A stretch of DNA of 63,279 nucleotides from Actinomycetota bacterium (GTDB lineage Bacteria > Actinomycetota > Thermoleophilia > Solirubrobacterales > 70-9): NCBI GenBank assembly GCA_005885405.1, contig VAYN01000009.1, positions 33,179-96,457 of the forward strand, in the 5' to 3' direction. Shown here piece by piece: positions 40,525 through 49,158 of this stretch; within the stretch, counting starts at the first letter, position 1; the number at the start of each line of letters is the position of its first letter. The notes below the pieces were generated by a model. That model was not told where the DNA came from, made no database searches, and worked only from the letters and a program-made list of their open reading frames with translations. The translations under genes were made by a program, and so were the position numbers.

Positions 40525-42097
40525 CCTCGCTCGGCGCCAGGTGCTCGTGCACGAAGCGGACGACCGCTGCTCCCTCGCCTACTGCGATAGCGCAGCGCTT
40601 GATCGAGCCGGCCCGGACGTCGCCGGCGGCGTAGACGCGGGGGACACTGGTTTCGAACAGGCCTTCGGCGCCGGCTTCCGGGCCGGTGAGGATGAATCCC
40701 TTCTCGTCGCGGGCAATCGCGTCGCCGAGCCAGTCGGTGCAGGGTGAGGCCCCGAGGAAGAGGAAGAGGTAGGAGAAGGGGAGCCGGTCGCCGTCGCTTA
40801 GCGCCACCTCTTCGAGCTGGTCGTTCTGCCCGTGCAGCTCGACGATTTCGCTGCGGTCGCGGACGCTGACCCCGTAGCGCTCGAGCTCGCCGATCAGGTA
40901 GTCGGACATCGTCTCGCTGAGGTCCGCTCGGCGGTGGAGGAGGGTGACGAGGGCGCCGCCACGGGCTAGCCAGACGGCGGCCTGGCCGGCCGAGTTGCCG
41001 CCGCCGACGACGCCGACTCGCTGGCCGCCGCAGATCTGCGCCTCGGGCGGCCCTGCCGCGTAAAAGACGCTGATTCCCTCGTAGCACTCGAGTTCGGCGA
41101 CCGGCAGTTTGCGGTATTCGGCCCCGGTGGCGATGACGATCGCGCGGGCGGCGATCTCGTTGCCCTCCTCGAGGCGGACGACGTGGTGGCCATCGCCCGG
41201 CTCGAGCTCCCGCGCCCGATACGGGGTCGCGGTGCGGGCGTTGAACTTGCGTGCCTGGGTGACGGCGCGGCTGGTCAGTTCGGTGCCGCTGATCCCGGCT
41301 GGAAAGCCGAGGTAATTCTCGATTCGCCGTGAAGTTCCCGCTTGGCCGCCGAGGCCGGTGCTCTCGACGACCAGCGTCTCTAGCCCCTCCGAGGCGCCGT
41401 AGACGGCGGCGCCGAGGCCGGCCGGCCCGCCGCCGATCACCAGCAGGTCGACCTCCTCGCGCGGGTCCAGCTCCAGGCCGATCCCGAGCGCCCGCGAGAG
41501 CTCGCCGCCGCTCGGCGCCCGCAGCTCGCCACCCCCTGGGAGGCGCACCACCGGCATCTCGTCCGGCTCTAGTCCCTCGATCAGTTGCGCTGCCTCCTTG
41601 CTCTCAGTCGGGTCGGTCCAGGTGTAGGGGAGGCGCTGGCGTTTGGCGAAGTCGATCAGCTGCCGGGTCGGCGCCGAGTCCCTGCCGCCGACGATCTCGA
41701 TCCCAATTCCCTGTCGCTGCTGCAGCAGCTCGCGCCGCTGAACGAAGGCGGAGAGGAGGATGTCGGAGAGCGGCGCGTCCTCCAGCAGCAGCTTCCGCAG
41801 CTCGTCACGCTCGACGGCGATGTAGCGCATCGGCTTCGTCACCACCGCGGTGAGGAAGACTTCCTGGCCGGTGAGCAGGTTCATCTCGCCGAGGAACCCG
41901 GACGCGCCGTGGCGGACGATCTCGTTGCCGGCCGGGTCGAGGACCTGCGCTTCGCCCTCGCGGATGGCGATAAACGGGTAGCTCGCGTCGCCGACCCGGA
42001 ACAGCTCCTCGCCGACCTCGGCCGTCCGCTCCTCGCCGTGCGCGGCCAGCGTTTCGAGCTGGCTCTCGGAGAGGGCGCGACTGACGGGAGCGACCAC
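40517..42097 (-). CDS. Cyclic-nucleotide-binding domain fused to thioredoxin-reductase-like flavoprotein
   Basis: A 526-aa protein. N-terminal CNB domain (about 1-115, FLGEMNLLTGQEVFLTA near the phosphate-binding cassette), a thioredoxin-fold-like linker (about 125-205), then a class II flavoprotein: FAD motif VIGGGPAGLGAAVYGA, NADPH motif VVGGGNSAGQAAV and YAAGDVRAG. The redox CxxC of true thioredoxin reductases is absent; only one Cys is left in AQICGG. It probably senses cAMP-like ligands and passes electrons elsewhere. The partner is unknown. Confidence 0.87.
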   Translation of the reverse strand: MVAPVSRALSESQLETLAAHGEERTAEVGEELFRVGDASYPFIAIREGEAQVLDPAGNEIVRHGASGFLGEMNLLTGQEVFLTAVVTKPMRYIAVERDELRKLLLEDAPLSDILLSAFVQRRELLQQRQGIGIEIVGGRDSAPTRQLIDFAKRQRLPYTWTDPTESKEAAQLIEGLEPDEMPVVRLPGGGELRAPSGGELSRALGIGLELDPREEVDLLVIGGGPAGLGAAVYGASEGLETLVVESTGLGGQAGTSRRIENYLGFPAGISGTELTSRAVTQARKFNARTATPYRARELEPGDGHHVVRLEEGNEIAARAIVIATGAEYRKLPVAELECYEGISVFYAAGPPEAQICGGQRVGVVGGGNSAGQAAVWLARGGALVTLLHRRADLSETMSDYLIGELERYGVSVRDRSEIVELHGQNDQLEEVALSDGDRLPFSYLFLFLGASPCTDWLGDAIARDEKGFILTGPEAGAEGLFETSVPRVYAAGDVRAGSIKRCAIAVGEGAAVVRFVHEHLAPSEVK

Positions 42098-42156
42098 GCG
42101 TCAAGGCTACTGACCACGGGTAGGGTGCTCTCAACGTCAGCGACCGAAAGGACCGG

Positions 42157-42546
42157 ATGCGCAACCCCTTCACCCATAAAAGGCTCGAGGAGGTCAAGGA
42201 CTCGGCTGAGGATTTCGGCCACGCCGACAAGATGGAGGCCCGCTTCGCGAAGGGGGATCTGGAGACCGAGGACACCGGCTTCAGTTTCCACCGGCTGAAG
42301 CCGGGCAAGCGCCAACCCTTTGGCCACAAGCATGAGGACGCCGAGGAGGTCTACGTCGTTGTCCGCGGCGACGGACTCTTCAAACTCGACGACGAGATCA
42401 TCGAGGTGGACACCCTCGACGCGATCCGCGTCTCACCCGACGTCACCCGCGCCTTCGAGGCCGGCGACGACGGCCTCGAGGTGATCGTTTTCGGCCCCCG
42501 CAAGGACGGCGACGGGTCCCTCGATCCAGAGTTCTGGACCAACTGA
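42157..42546 (+). CDS. Cupin-domain protein
   Basis: A 129-aa single-domain cupin. Motif 1 is PFGHKHEDAEEVYVVVRG (two His and a Glu as metal ligands) and motif 2 lies around DAIRVSPDVTRAFEAG, without the canonical His. Enzyme or binding function cannot be told. Confidence 0.82.
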   Translation: MRNPFTHKRLEEVKDSAEDFGHADKMEARFAKGDLETEDTGFSFHRLKPGKRQPFGHKHEDAEEVYVVVRGDGLFKLDDEIIEVDTLDAIRVSPDVTRAFEAGDDGLEVIVFGPRKDGDGSLDPEFWTN

Positions 42547-42567
42547 AGCCGGGGTAGACTGCCGCCG

Positions 42568-43032
42568 ATGCCGACCGAGGTACAGGGAGTCGAGGGGATG
42601 AAGGCGCTAGTCGGCCAGGAGGTCGGCCCGAGCGAGTGGCGGACGATCACCCAGGCCGACATCGACGCCTTCGCCGAGCTCTCGGGCGACCACCAGTGGA
42701 TCCACGTCGACCCCGAGCGGGCGAAGACCGAGAGCCCCTACGGCACCACGATCGCCCACGGCAACCTCACCCTCGCCACCGTCGACGGCTTCCGCGGCGA
42801 ACTCATCGCCTCCACCGGCTTCGCGATGGGCGTCAACTACGGCTGGGACAAGATCCGCTTCCCAGCCCCGGTTCCCGTCGACTCCCGCATCTGCGCCAAA
42901 GCCGAGGTCGTCTCCGTCGAGGAGAAGGGCAACGGCTGGTACCAGGTCATCACCCGCTTCACGATCGAGGTGGAGGGCGGCGACAAGCCCTGCTTCGTCG
43001 GCGACTCGGTGACCCGGGTGATGGCCGCCTGA
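42568..43032 (+). CDS. MaoC-family (R)-specific enoyl-CoA hydratase
   Basis: A 154-aa hot-dog-fold protein. The hydratase-2 motif is clear: FAELSGDHQWIHVDPERA (Asp and His catalytic) followed by YGTTIAHGNLTLA. It adds water to trans-2-enoyl-CoA to give the (R)-3-hydroxyacyl-CoA. It follows the cupin gene by 21 nt and is probably co-transcribed. Confidence 0.92.
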   Translation: MPTEVQGVEGMKALVGQEVGPSEWRTITQADIDAFAELSGDHQWIHVDPERAKTESPYGTTIAHGNLTLATVDGFRGELIASTGFAMGVNYGWDKIRFPAPVPVDSRICAKAEVVSVEEKGNGWYQVITRFTIEVEGGDKPCFVGDSVTRVMAA

Positions 43033-43425
43033 AGATTAACTCCGCCTCGGTCGTCTAGCTGATGCCTCTGGGTGGTCGCGGATCCATGATCAGGAGGCCC
43101 TCTGTTTCGAGGCGTGCCAACTCACTGGGATTTTGCGGCAGGGGGTAGACCAAACTCCGCGACACAAGCGGTTCGAGACGGTCGGGCGGTGCAGTCGGTG
43201 GCGCGTGGGGAGAGTGGACCGAGGTGCGACGACGTTTACGAGGTCCACGACAGCGTAATTGCTTCACAGGCACGTCCTTAGTTGTGGGAGGCGGAGCGGT
43301 TCCTGTAACAAACATTTCGAGTCTGTATTTGCTGTAGATACAATCTCTCAGAGTCAGCGGACGGAAAGTCGGAGAGTCCGTACAAGACCGAAAGCGCATC
43401 CGAAACGCCCCTTAAGGTCACGGGC
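43033..43425. other. Gene-poor spacer, one weak leftward ORF
   Basis: About 390 bp with lower G+C than the surroundings. A leftward open frame (43055-43399, 114 aa) exists, but its N-terminal half is Pro/Arg-rich without domain signs and no ribosome binding site is evident; only its last ~40 residues (SRSLVYPLPQNPSELARLE) look protein-like. I treat it as doubtful. The right end should hold the promoter of the gene at 43426. Confidence 0.35.
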
Positions 43426-43875
43426 GTGAGCGATGCCGTCGAACTTGCCAATCCCGATGAAGTGGTGTTGGCACAGGAGTACCTGAATCTCAAGGGCCGG
43501 GTCAGCGAGGGGCGCGAGCGTGCCGACCGACTCCGCAGGCTCGCCGAGCATCTCGACGAGCAGGCCTCCAAGGACGAACATGCGCTCAACGAGTTGGAGG
43601 GAGCACTTGGCATGGCTGCCCAGCTCCAGATCGAGCAGCTAGACAAAGAATTGGGTGGCAAACGCCTGCAAGAGATCGCGGTCGAGGTCCTATCCCGGGA
43701 GGTGAAACCTGGGCAGGCTGTTCACTATCGTGATTGGTATGCCCTGCTTCGCGCCGCGGGCTATAGAGCCCGCGGGAAAGACCCGTTAGCGAGCTTCCTC
43801 GCTCAGATCAACCGCGCTGATCGAATCGAACCGGTGGGCGCGCGCTCGGGCCGCTACCGCTTGCGAGTGGCTTGA
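43426..43875 (+). CDS. Coiled-coil protein with C-terminal HARE-HTH-like winged helix
   Basis: A 149-aa protein. Residues about 10-75 form a coiled coil (LNLKGRVSEGRERADRLRRL). Residues about 80-149 resemble the HARE-HTH domain: IAVEVLSREVKPGQAVHYRD, then KDPLASFLAQINR and a final IEPVGARSGRYRL. Such domains occur in restriction-modification and other DNA-handling proteins; no such partner is adjacent. Codon use is less G/C-biased than neighbours, a hint of transfer. GTG start. Confidence 0.65.
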   Translation: MSDAVELANPDEVVLAQEYLNLKGRVSEGRERADRLRRLAEHLDEQASKDEHALNELEGALGMAAQLQIEQLDKELGGKRLQEIAVEVLSREVKPGQAVHYRDWYALLRAAGYRARGKDPLASFLAQINRADRIEPVGARSGRYRLRVA

Positions 43876-43957
43876 CGCCCCAGTCAGACGACTGAAACAA
43901 GAAGCGCTTCCGACCCTTGCCCATTGGAGTGGGGCGAAAGTCAGGTGCACAACGCCG

Positions 43958-44005
43958 CAGCGGTGCGACTTTTCCCCCTCATAGGGTGGAAAAGTCGCAC
44001 CGCTG
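43958..44005. terminator. 18-bp perfect stem between convergent genes
   Basis: Arms CAGCGGTGCGACTTTTCC and GGAAAAGTCGCACCGCTG flank a 12-nt loop that can itself pair CCCT with AGGG. It lies between two convergent genes, so it may act as a bidirectional terminator, though there is no classic T tract; a dispersed palindromic repeat is the alternative. Confidence 0.5.
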
Positions 44006-44017
44006 GACTCGACAGAC

Positions 44018-44530
44018 CTACTTGACGGTGAGAGTGCCTTCCATTCCGGCCTGGCGGTGGCCCGGGACGGAGCAGTAGAAGGTGTATTCGCCGGGCTTGA
44101 GCTCGACCGTGGCGGATTCGCTGCTTTCGCTGATCGTCTCGGTGCCGCCGACGTCTTCGCCGCTCGAGCTTTCGATCCGGACGTCGTGGGGGACCGGGGA
44201 GGAGTTGGTGAAGTTGACCGTGTCCTCGCCGGCCTTCGCTTCGGCGGAGTCGGTGGTGAAGGCGAGGGAGCCGCTGGGATCAACTTCGATGTCGATCGCC
44301 GAGCCGGAGCCGGCGCTGCCGCCTTCGGCTTCGTCGGCCTTTTCTTCTGCCTCGTCCTTGGCTTCTCCAGCCTTGTCTTCTACTTCTTCCTTCGCTTCGC
44401 CGGCCTTGTCTTCGGCTTCTTCGACGGCACCTTCGACTCCGGTGTTGCCACTGGTGTCGTCGCCGCCGCCACAAGCCGCAAGCGCCATGGCGGCGAGGAG
44501 GAGGGCGAACAGGGGTACAAGCTTCTTCAT
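44018..44530 (-). CDS. Cupredoxin (plastocyanin-like) lipoprotein
   Basis: A 170-aa exported lipoprotein: lipobox LAACGG, a charged helical spacer of AEDKAGEAKEEVEDKAGEAK-type repeats (about 33-70), and a C-terminal cupredoxin domain (about 78-170). Type 1 copper ligands are visible as His in VPHDV, then Cys, His and Met in YCSVPGHRQAGM. It would carry electrons outside the membrane; the redox partner is not in the window. Confidence 0.87.
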   Translation of the reverse strand: MKKLVPLFALLLAAMALAACGGGDDTSGNTGVEGAVEEAEDKAGEAKEEVEDKAGEAKDEAEEKADEAEGGSAGSGSAIDIEVDPSGSLAFTTDSAEAKAGEDTVNFTNSSPVPHDVRIESSSGEDVGGTETISESSESATVELKPGEYTFYCSVPGHRQAGMEGTLTVK

Positions 44531-44598
44531 CTCATTCCTTCCCGCGGGGATCGGTCCAGCTGAATCTAGTCGCGATACGTACCTCGCCGCTACCCGGT

Positions 44599-45420
44599 TC
44601 AGCGGCCGTGGAACTCCGGCGTGCCGCCGCTGAAGAAGGTCTCGACCCCGTTACGGAGGTCCTCGGTCGCCATCGAGTCGGCGATCCCGTGCCGCTCCAA
44701 CTGCAGGTGGTCGTTGATCGAGTTCTCGATGCTGACCCCGACCAGCTTCTTCGCCATCCGCACGTAGTGGGGCGCCTTCTTCGCCAGCTCCGCGGTTCGC
44801 ACCTGCGCCCGCTGCATCAGCTCTTCCGGCCCGACCACCTCGCTAACCAGCCCCAGCTCTTTCGCTTCCTCGGCATTCATGTTGGGATCGTCGAGGAGGA
44901 TTTCCAGCGCCTTGCTCGGCCCGACCACGCGGGGCAGGAAGTAGGTCATGCCCCCGTCTGGCGAGGCGCCGATCCGCCCGTAGGCGGGGGCGAAGAAGGC
45001 GGTGCTGGCGGCGATGCGGATGTCGCAGGCGAGCGCCAGCGAAAAGCCGGCCCCGGCCGCGGGTCCGTTGATCGCCCCGACCACGGGATAGGGGATCCGG
45101 CGCAGGTCGATGATCGCCTGGTGCAGGACCTCGGCCCCCCGGCGCACGTCGGAGGGAAGGTCGATCTCCCCGGACTCGACGCCTTTGCGGAACCAGGTGA
45201 CGTCGCCGCCGGCGCAGAAGGCCTTGCCGGAGCCGGTGATGATCAGCCCACGCAGCGGCGCCCGGTCTGCGAGCCAGCCGAAGGCCACCGTCATCTCGCC
45301 GATCATTTCCGGGCTCATCGCGTTGAAGGCGTCGGGCCGGTCGAGGGTGAGGGTGCCGATCTCCCCGTCGATCTCGATTCGGATCGTGTTCAGCTGCGGC
45401 GGGTTGATGGTCTCGCTCAA
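44599..45420 (-). CDS. Enoyl-CoA hydratase/isomerase family protein
   Basis: A 273-aa crotonase-fold enzyme. The oxyanion segments are ITGSGKAFCAGGDV and YPVVGAINGPAAGAGFSLALA. The second catalytic position reads RIGASPDGGMTYFLPR, with Asp where one Glu of classical hydratases sits, so an isomerase or other crotonase activity is possible. It is divergent from uvrC. Confidence 0.87.
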   Translation of the reverse strand: MSETINPPQLNTIRIEIDGEIGTLTLDRPDAFNAMSPEMIGEMTVAFGWLADRAPLRGLIITGSGKAFCAGGDVTWFRKGVESGEIDLPSDVRRGAEVLHQAIIDLRRIPYPVVGAINGPAAGAGFSLALACDIRIAASTAFFAPAYGRIGASPDGGMTYFLPRVVGPSKALEILLDDPNMNAEEAKELGLVSEVVGPEELMQRAQVRTAELAKKAPHYVRMAKKLVGVSIENSINDHLQLERHGIADSMATEDLRNGVETFFSGGTPEFHGR

Positions 45421-45478
45421 GTTTCTCTCCCTCGTGGCGTTCGGTTGGCCGAGTGGCCAGCAGCCTACCCTTAGTGAG

Positions 45479-47407
45479 ATGGCAAAAGGCAGGCGAAACG
45501 GGAGCGCCGGGGATGGCGGCGAGAAGGCGCTGAGCCGCGCCGAGCGGATCGCGCAGCAGCGGAAATCGCTGCCCGATCAGCCCGGGGTCTACCTCTTCTA
45601 CGACCGCGACGGCGAGCTCCTCTACGTCGGCAAGGCACGCTCGATCCGCAAACGGATTGGCTCCCACTTCTCCGGCGGCAACACTCGCCTCACCTCGCGC
45701 ATCGACCGCATCGAGAGCCTCGTCACCGCCAACGAGGCGGAGGCGCTGCTGACCGAGCAGAGCTTCGTCAAGCGGCACCGCCCGCGCTTCAACATCCGCC
45801 TCCGCGACGACAAGTCCTACCCCTACGTCGCCGTCAGCCTTGACGAGGAGTACCCGCGGGTCTACTTCACGCGGGAGAAGCACCGCGTCGGCCGCGCCTA
45901 CTTCGGCCCCTTCTCCAGCGCCAAGCGGGTGCGGGAGACGCTCGACCTGCTCGGCAAGCTCTTCCAGTTCCGTACCTGCGAGGGCAAGGAACCCGGCCGC
46001 CGCTCCGGCAGCCCCTGCCTCGACTACTACATCAAGCGCTGCGGGGCCCCCTGCGTCGAATACATCTCCCAGGAGGAGTACCGCCGCAACATCGAGGCGA
46101 TCGTCGACTTCCTCTCCGGCCGCTACCGCCAGGTCGAGCGCGAGGAGGACGAGAAAATGAAGGCCGCCGCGGCGGCGCAGGAATTTGAGCGCGCGGCGCT
46201 CCACCGCGACCGCCTGAAAGCGATCCGCTCGCTGTTCGAGCGCCAGCGCGTGGCAGGGGCGACGATGGGAACCGCAGATTTAATTGGGGTCGCGGTCGAG
46301 GGCGCCGACGCCAACGCCCAGGTCTTCCAGGTCCGCGACGGCATCCTCGCCGAGCGCCAGAGCTTCTACCTCGAAAACGAAGGCGAACGCGAGCCGGCCG
46401 AGGTCGCGGAGGAGTTCATCTCCCAGTACTACTCGGCCTCGCCCTCGATGCCGCGGACGATCATCGTCGGCCCCTACCTGCGCGAGCGCGCCGAGGTCCT
46501 CGCCGAGGCGCTGAGCGAGCGCCGTGGCGCCCCGGTCGAGGTCCGCGCCGCCGAGCGCGGCGACAAACGGCGGCTGCGTGAGCTGGCCGAGCGCAACGCC
46601 CAGCTCGCCCTCGACCAGGACCGGCTGCGCCGCGAGCACCGCCGCTCGCGCCGGGTCGAGAGCCTGGCGGCGCTGGCCCAGGCGCTGGGAATGGAGGAGC
46701 TGCCGGTGCGGATCGAGGGCTTCGACATCTCGACGATCGGCGGCGAGCACACCGTCGCCTCGATGGTCGTCTTCGAGGGCGGCGCGACCAAGAAGTCCGA
46801 CTACCGCCGTTTCAAAGTCCGCGGCGACCTGCGCGAGGACGGGGTCGGCAACGGCGGTCCGGACGACTTCGCCTCGATGGAGGAGGTCTTGAGCCGGCGG
46901 ATGGCCCGCTACCTCGAACAGGCCGACCTCTCCCCGCACGACCGCAAACGCGACCCGAGCTTCGCCTCGCTCCCGTCGCTGATCCTGATCGACGGGGGTA
47001 AAGGGCAGCTGGCCGCTGGGGTGCGGGCGCTGCAGCCGTTCACCGAACGCGGTGTCACCGTCGTCAGCCTCGCCAAGCGCCTTGAGGAGGTCTACGTCCC
47101 CGGCCGCTCCGAGCCGCTCGACCTCGCCGCCGACTCGGAGGCCTCGCGCCTGCTGCAGCGGGTCCGCGACGAGGCACACCGGTTCGCAATCGACCACCAC
47201 CGCGGCCGCCGCGATCGCGGCATGCTCGAGGGGTCGGTCCTCGACGAGCTGCCCGGGATCGGCCCCGCGCGTAAGCGGGCGCTGCTCCAGCACTTCGGGA
47301 CGCCGGAGCGTTTTCTCGCCGCTACCCGCGAGGAGCTCGAGGCAGTGCCCGGTCTGCCTGGCAAAGTAGGTCGCGAGATTCATGAGCAGCTCAACCGGAC
47401 CAACTGA
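45479..47407 (+). CDS. uvrC: Excinuclease ABC subunit C (UvrC)
   Basis: Dual-incision nuclease of nucleotide excision repair, 642 aa. Order: GIY-YIG domain (PGVYLFYDRDGELLYVGKA), UVR motif near residue 220, RNase H-like endonuclease (GFDISTIGGEHTVASMVVF, LILIDGGKGQL) and C-terminal HhH domains (LDELPGIGPARKRALLQHFG). The ATG at 45479 follows divergent enoyl-CoA hydratase; the 26 codons before the GIY-YIG domain are a short basic tail. Confidence 0.96.
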   Translation: MAKGRRNGSAGDGGEKALSRAERIAQQRKSLPDQPGVYLFYDRDGELLYVGKARSIRKRIGSHFSGGNTRLTSRIDRIESLVTANEAEALLTEQSFVKRHRPRFNIRLRDDKSYPYVAVSLDEEYPRVYFTREKHRVGRAYFGPFSSAKRVRETLDLLGKLFQFRTCEGKEPGRRSGSPCLDYYIKRCGAPCVEYISQEEYRRNIEAIVDFLSGRYRQVEREEDEKMKAAAAAQEFERAALHRDRLKAIRSLFERQRVAGATMGTADLIGVAVEGADANAQVFQVRDGILAERQSFYLENEGEREPAEVAEEFISQYYSASPSMPRTIIVGPYLRERAEVLAEALSERRGAPVEVRAAERGDKRRLRELAERNAQLALDQDRLRREHRRSRRVESLAALAQALGMEELPVRIEGFDISTIGGEHTVASMVVFEGGATKKSDYRRFKVRGDLREDGVGNGGPDDFASMEEVLSRRMARYLEQADLSPHDRKRDPSFASLPSLILIDGGKGQLAAGVRALQPFTERGVTVVSLAKRLEEVYVPGRSEPLDLAADSEASRLLQRVRDEAHRFAIDHHRGRRDRGMLEGSVLDELPGIGPARKRALLQHFGTPERFLAATREELEAVPGLPGKVGREIHEQLNRTN

Positions 47408-48284
47408 GGTGGCAACGGCGAAGCAGGTGACCCTGGTCGTCATCACCGGCCACTCGGGGGCCGGCAAGTCGGAGGCGATCGCCTCCTTCGAGGACGGCGG
47501 CTACTTCTGCGTCGACAACCTGCCGCCGCGGATGATCGCCGGCCTCGGCGAGCTTTTCCGCCACGAGGGCAGCGGCGTCGAGCGCGCCGCGGTCGTCTCC
47601 GACGTGCGCGGCGGCGAGTACTTCGACGACCTGCTGCAGGTGCTCGACGACCTCGAGGTCGAAGGGCTGCGGCCGATGGTCCTCTTCCTCGAGGCCGACG
47701 AGGAGACGCTGCTCGACCGCTACAAGGAGACCCGCCGCCGCCACCCGCTGGCGCCGGAAGGTCGGATCGTCGAGGGGATCCGGGCCGAGCGCGAGCTGTT
47801 GGCGCCGCTGCGCGAGCGGGCCGACAAGGTGATCGACACCAGTGACCTGACCGGAGGCGAACTGCGGCGCCAGATCGCCGAGGAGTTGCTGGGGAAAGAA
47901 GGCGGCAAGCTCGCCCTCACCCTGCTCACCTTCGGCTTCAAGAACGGGCCGCCGCGCGACGCCGACCTCACCCTCGACGTCCGCTTCCTGCCGAACCCCT
48001 ATTACGACGACGCGCTGCGGCCGATGACGGGAATGGACCAGGAGGTCCGCGACTACGTCGAGTCCGGCACCCAGGCTGGTGAGTTCTACGGCCGGCTGCT
48101 GCCGCTGCTCGAGTTCCTCGTCCCCGCCTACGTCGCCGAGGGCAAGAGCCACCTGACGATCGCCGTCGGTTGCACCGGCGGCCGCCACCGCTCGATCACC
48201 GTCGCCGACCGCATCCGCCGCGACCTGGCCTCACGCGAGGACGTGATCGTCCGGGTCAAGCACCGCGACGTCGAGCTTGGTTGA
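47382..48284 (+). CDS. rapZ: RapZ/YvcJ-family nucleotide-binding protein
   Basis: P-loop protein of about 300 aa: Walker A GHSGAGKS, CVDNLPP, and C-terminal VGCTGGRHRSITVADRI, all RapZ/YvcJ hallmarks. In other bacteria it controls sRNA decay or binds nucleotide-sugar-type ligands. ATG 47382 overlaps uvrC by 26 nt; GTG 47409, just after the uvrC stop, is an equally good start. The usual next genes yvcK (CofD-like) and whiA are not here. Confidence 0.92.
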   Translation: MSSSTGPTEVATAKQVTLVVITGHSGAGKSEAIASFEDGGYFCVDNLPPRMIAGLGELFRHEGSGVERAAVVSDVRGGEYFDDLLQVLDDLEVEGLRPMVLFLEADEETLLDRYKETRRRHPLAPEGRIVEGIRAERELLAPLRERADKVIDTSDLTGGELRRQIAEELLGKEGGKLALTLLTFGFKNGPPRDADLTLDVRFLPNPYYDDALRPMTGMDQEVRDYVESGTQAGEFYGRLLPLLEFLVPAYVAEGKSHLTIAVGCTGGRHRSITVADRIRRDLASREDVIVRVKHRDVELG

Positions 48285-49158
48285 ATCGCCCTTCTTGTCT
48301 GATCCCGTCATCTCCATCAAGGGCCTGCGGAAGAGCTACGGCGAGACCGAGGCCGTCCGCGGCATTGACCTCGAGGTGAACCGGGGCGAGGTCTTCGCCT
48401 TCCTCGGCCCCAACGGTGCCGGCAAGACGACGACGGTCGAGATCCTCGAGGGCTACCGCAAGCGCAGCGGGGGAGAGGTGACGGTGCTGGGCGAGGACCC
48501 CGAGCGGGCCGGGCGCGAGTGGCGCGAGCGGATCGGCATCGTCCTGCAGAGCGGTCGCCTCGACCCCTATCTGACCGTGCGCGAGTCCCTCGACCTCTAC
48601 GCCGGCTACTTCCGCAACCCGCGACCGACCGAGGACGTGATCGGGCTGATCGGCCTCGAGGGGAAAGCGGACGAGCGGGCGAGCCGGCTCTCCGGCGGCC
48701 AGCAGCGCCGCCTCGACGTCGGCATGGCGCTGATCGGCGACCCCGAGCTGCTCTTCCTCGACGAGCCGACGACCGGCTTTGACCCCTCCGCCCGTCGCCA
48801 GGCCTGGGACGTGATCGCCGGGCTCCGCGACCTCGGCAAGACCGTCTTCCTCACCACCCATTACATGGACGAGGCACAGCGGCTCGCCGACCGGGTGACG
48901 ATCATCGCCGCCGGGGAGATTGTCGCTCGCGGCACCCCCGAGGACCTCGGCGAGCGGGCGAGCGGCGAGACGACGATCCGCTACCGCTCGAACGGCCGCG
49001 AGGTCGTCCTGCGGACGCAGTCCCCGGTGCAGACGCTGCACGAGCTGACCGCGAAGGCGCTCGCGCAGGGCGAGGCGCTGGAGGGGCTGGAAGTGACGCG
49101 ACCGTCGCTCGAGGACGTGTATCTGGAGCTGACCGCATCGACGGAGCCGGCCGAATGA
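48277..49158 (+). CDS. ABC transporter ATP-binding protein (DrrA/ABC-2 exporter type)
   Basis: A 293-aa ATPase: Walker A GPNGAGKTTT, signature LSGGQQRRLD, Walker B LLFLDEPTTGFDP, switch TTHYMDEAQ. The C-terminal ~70 residues resemble the regulatory tail of drug/lipid exporters. The TTG start overlaps rapZ by 8 nt. It is coupled to the permease (ATGA). Substrate unknown. Confidence 0.92.
   Translation: MVESPFLSDPVISIKGLRKSYGETEAVRGIDLEVNRGEVFAFLGPNGAGKTTTVEILEGYRKRSGGEVTVLGEDPERAGREWRERIGIVLQSGRLDPYLTVRESLDLYAGYFRNPRPTEDVIGLIGLEGKADERASRLSGGQQRRLDVGMALIGDPELLFLDEPTTGFDPSARRQAWDVIAGLRDLGKTVFLTTHYMDEAQRLADRVTIIAAGEIVARGTPEDLGERASGETTIRYRSNGREVVLRTQSPVQTLHELTAKALAQGEALEGLEVTRPSLEDVYLELTASTEPAE

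Noticed and set aside
43055-43399. 114-codon leftward frame
   Set aside because: Mostly Pro/Arg-rich without domains or ribosome binding site; kept only as a comment on the spacer.
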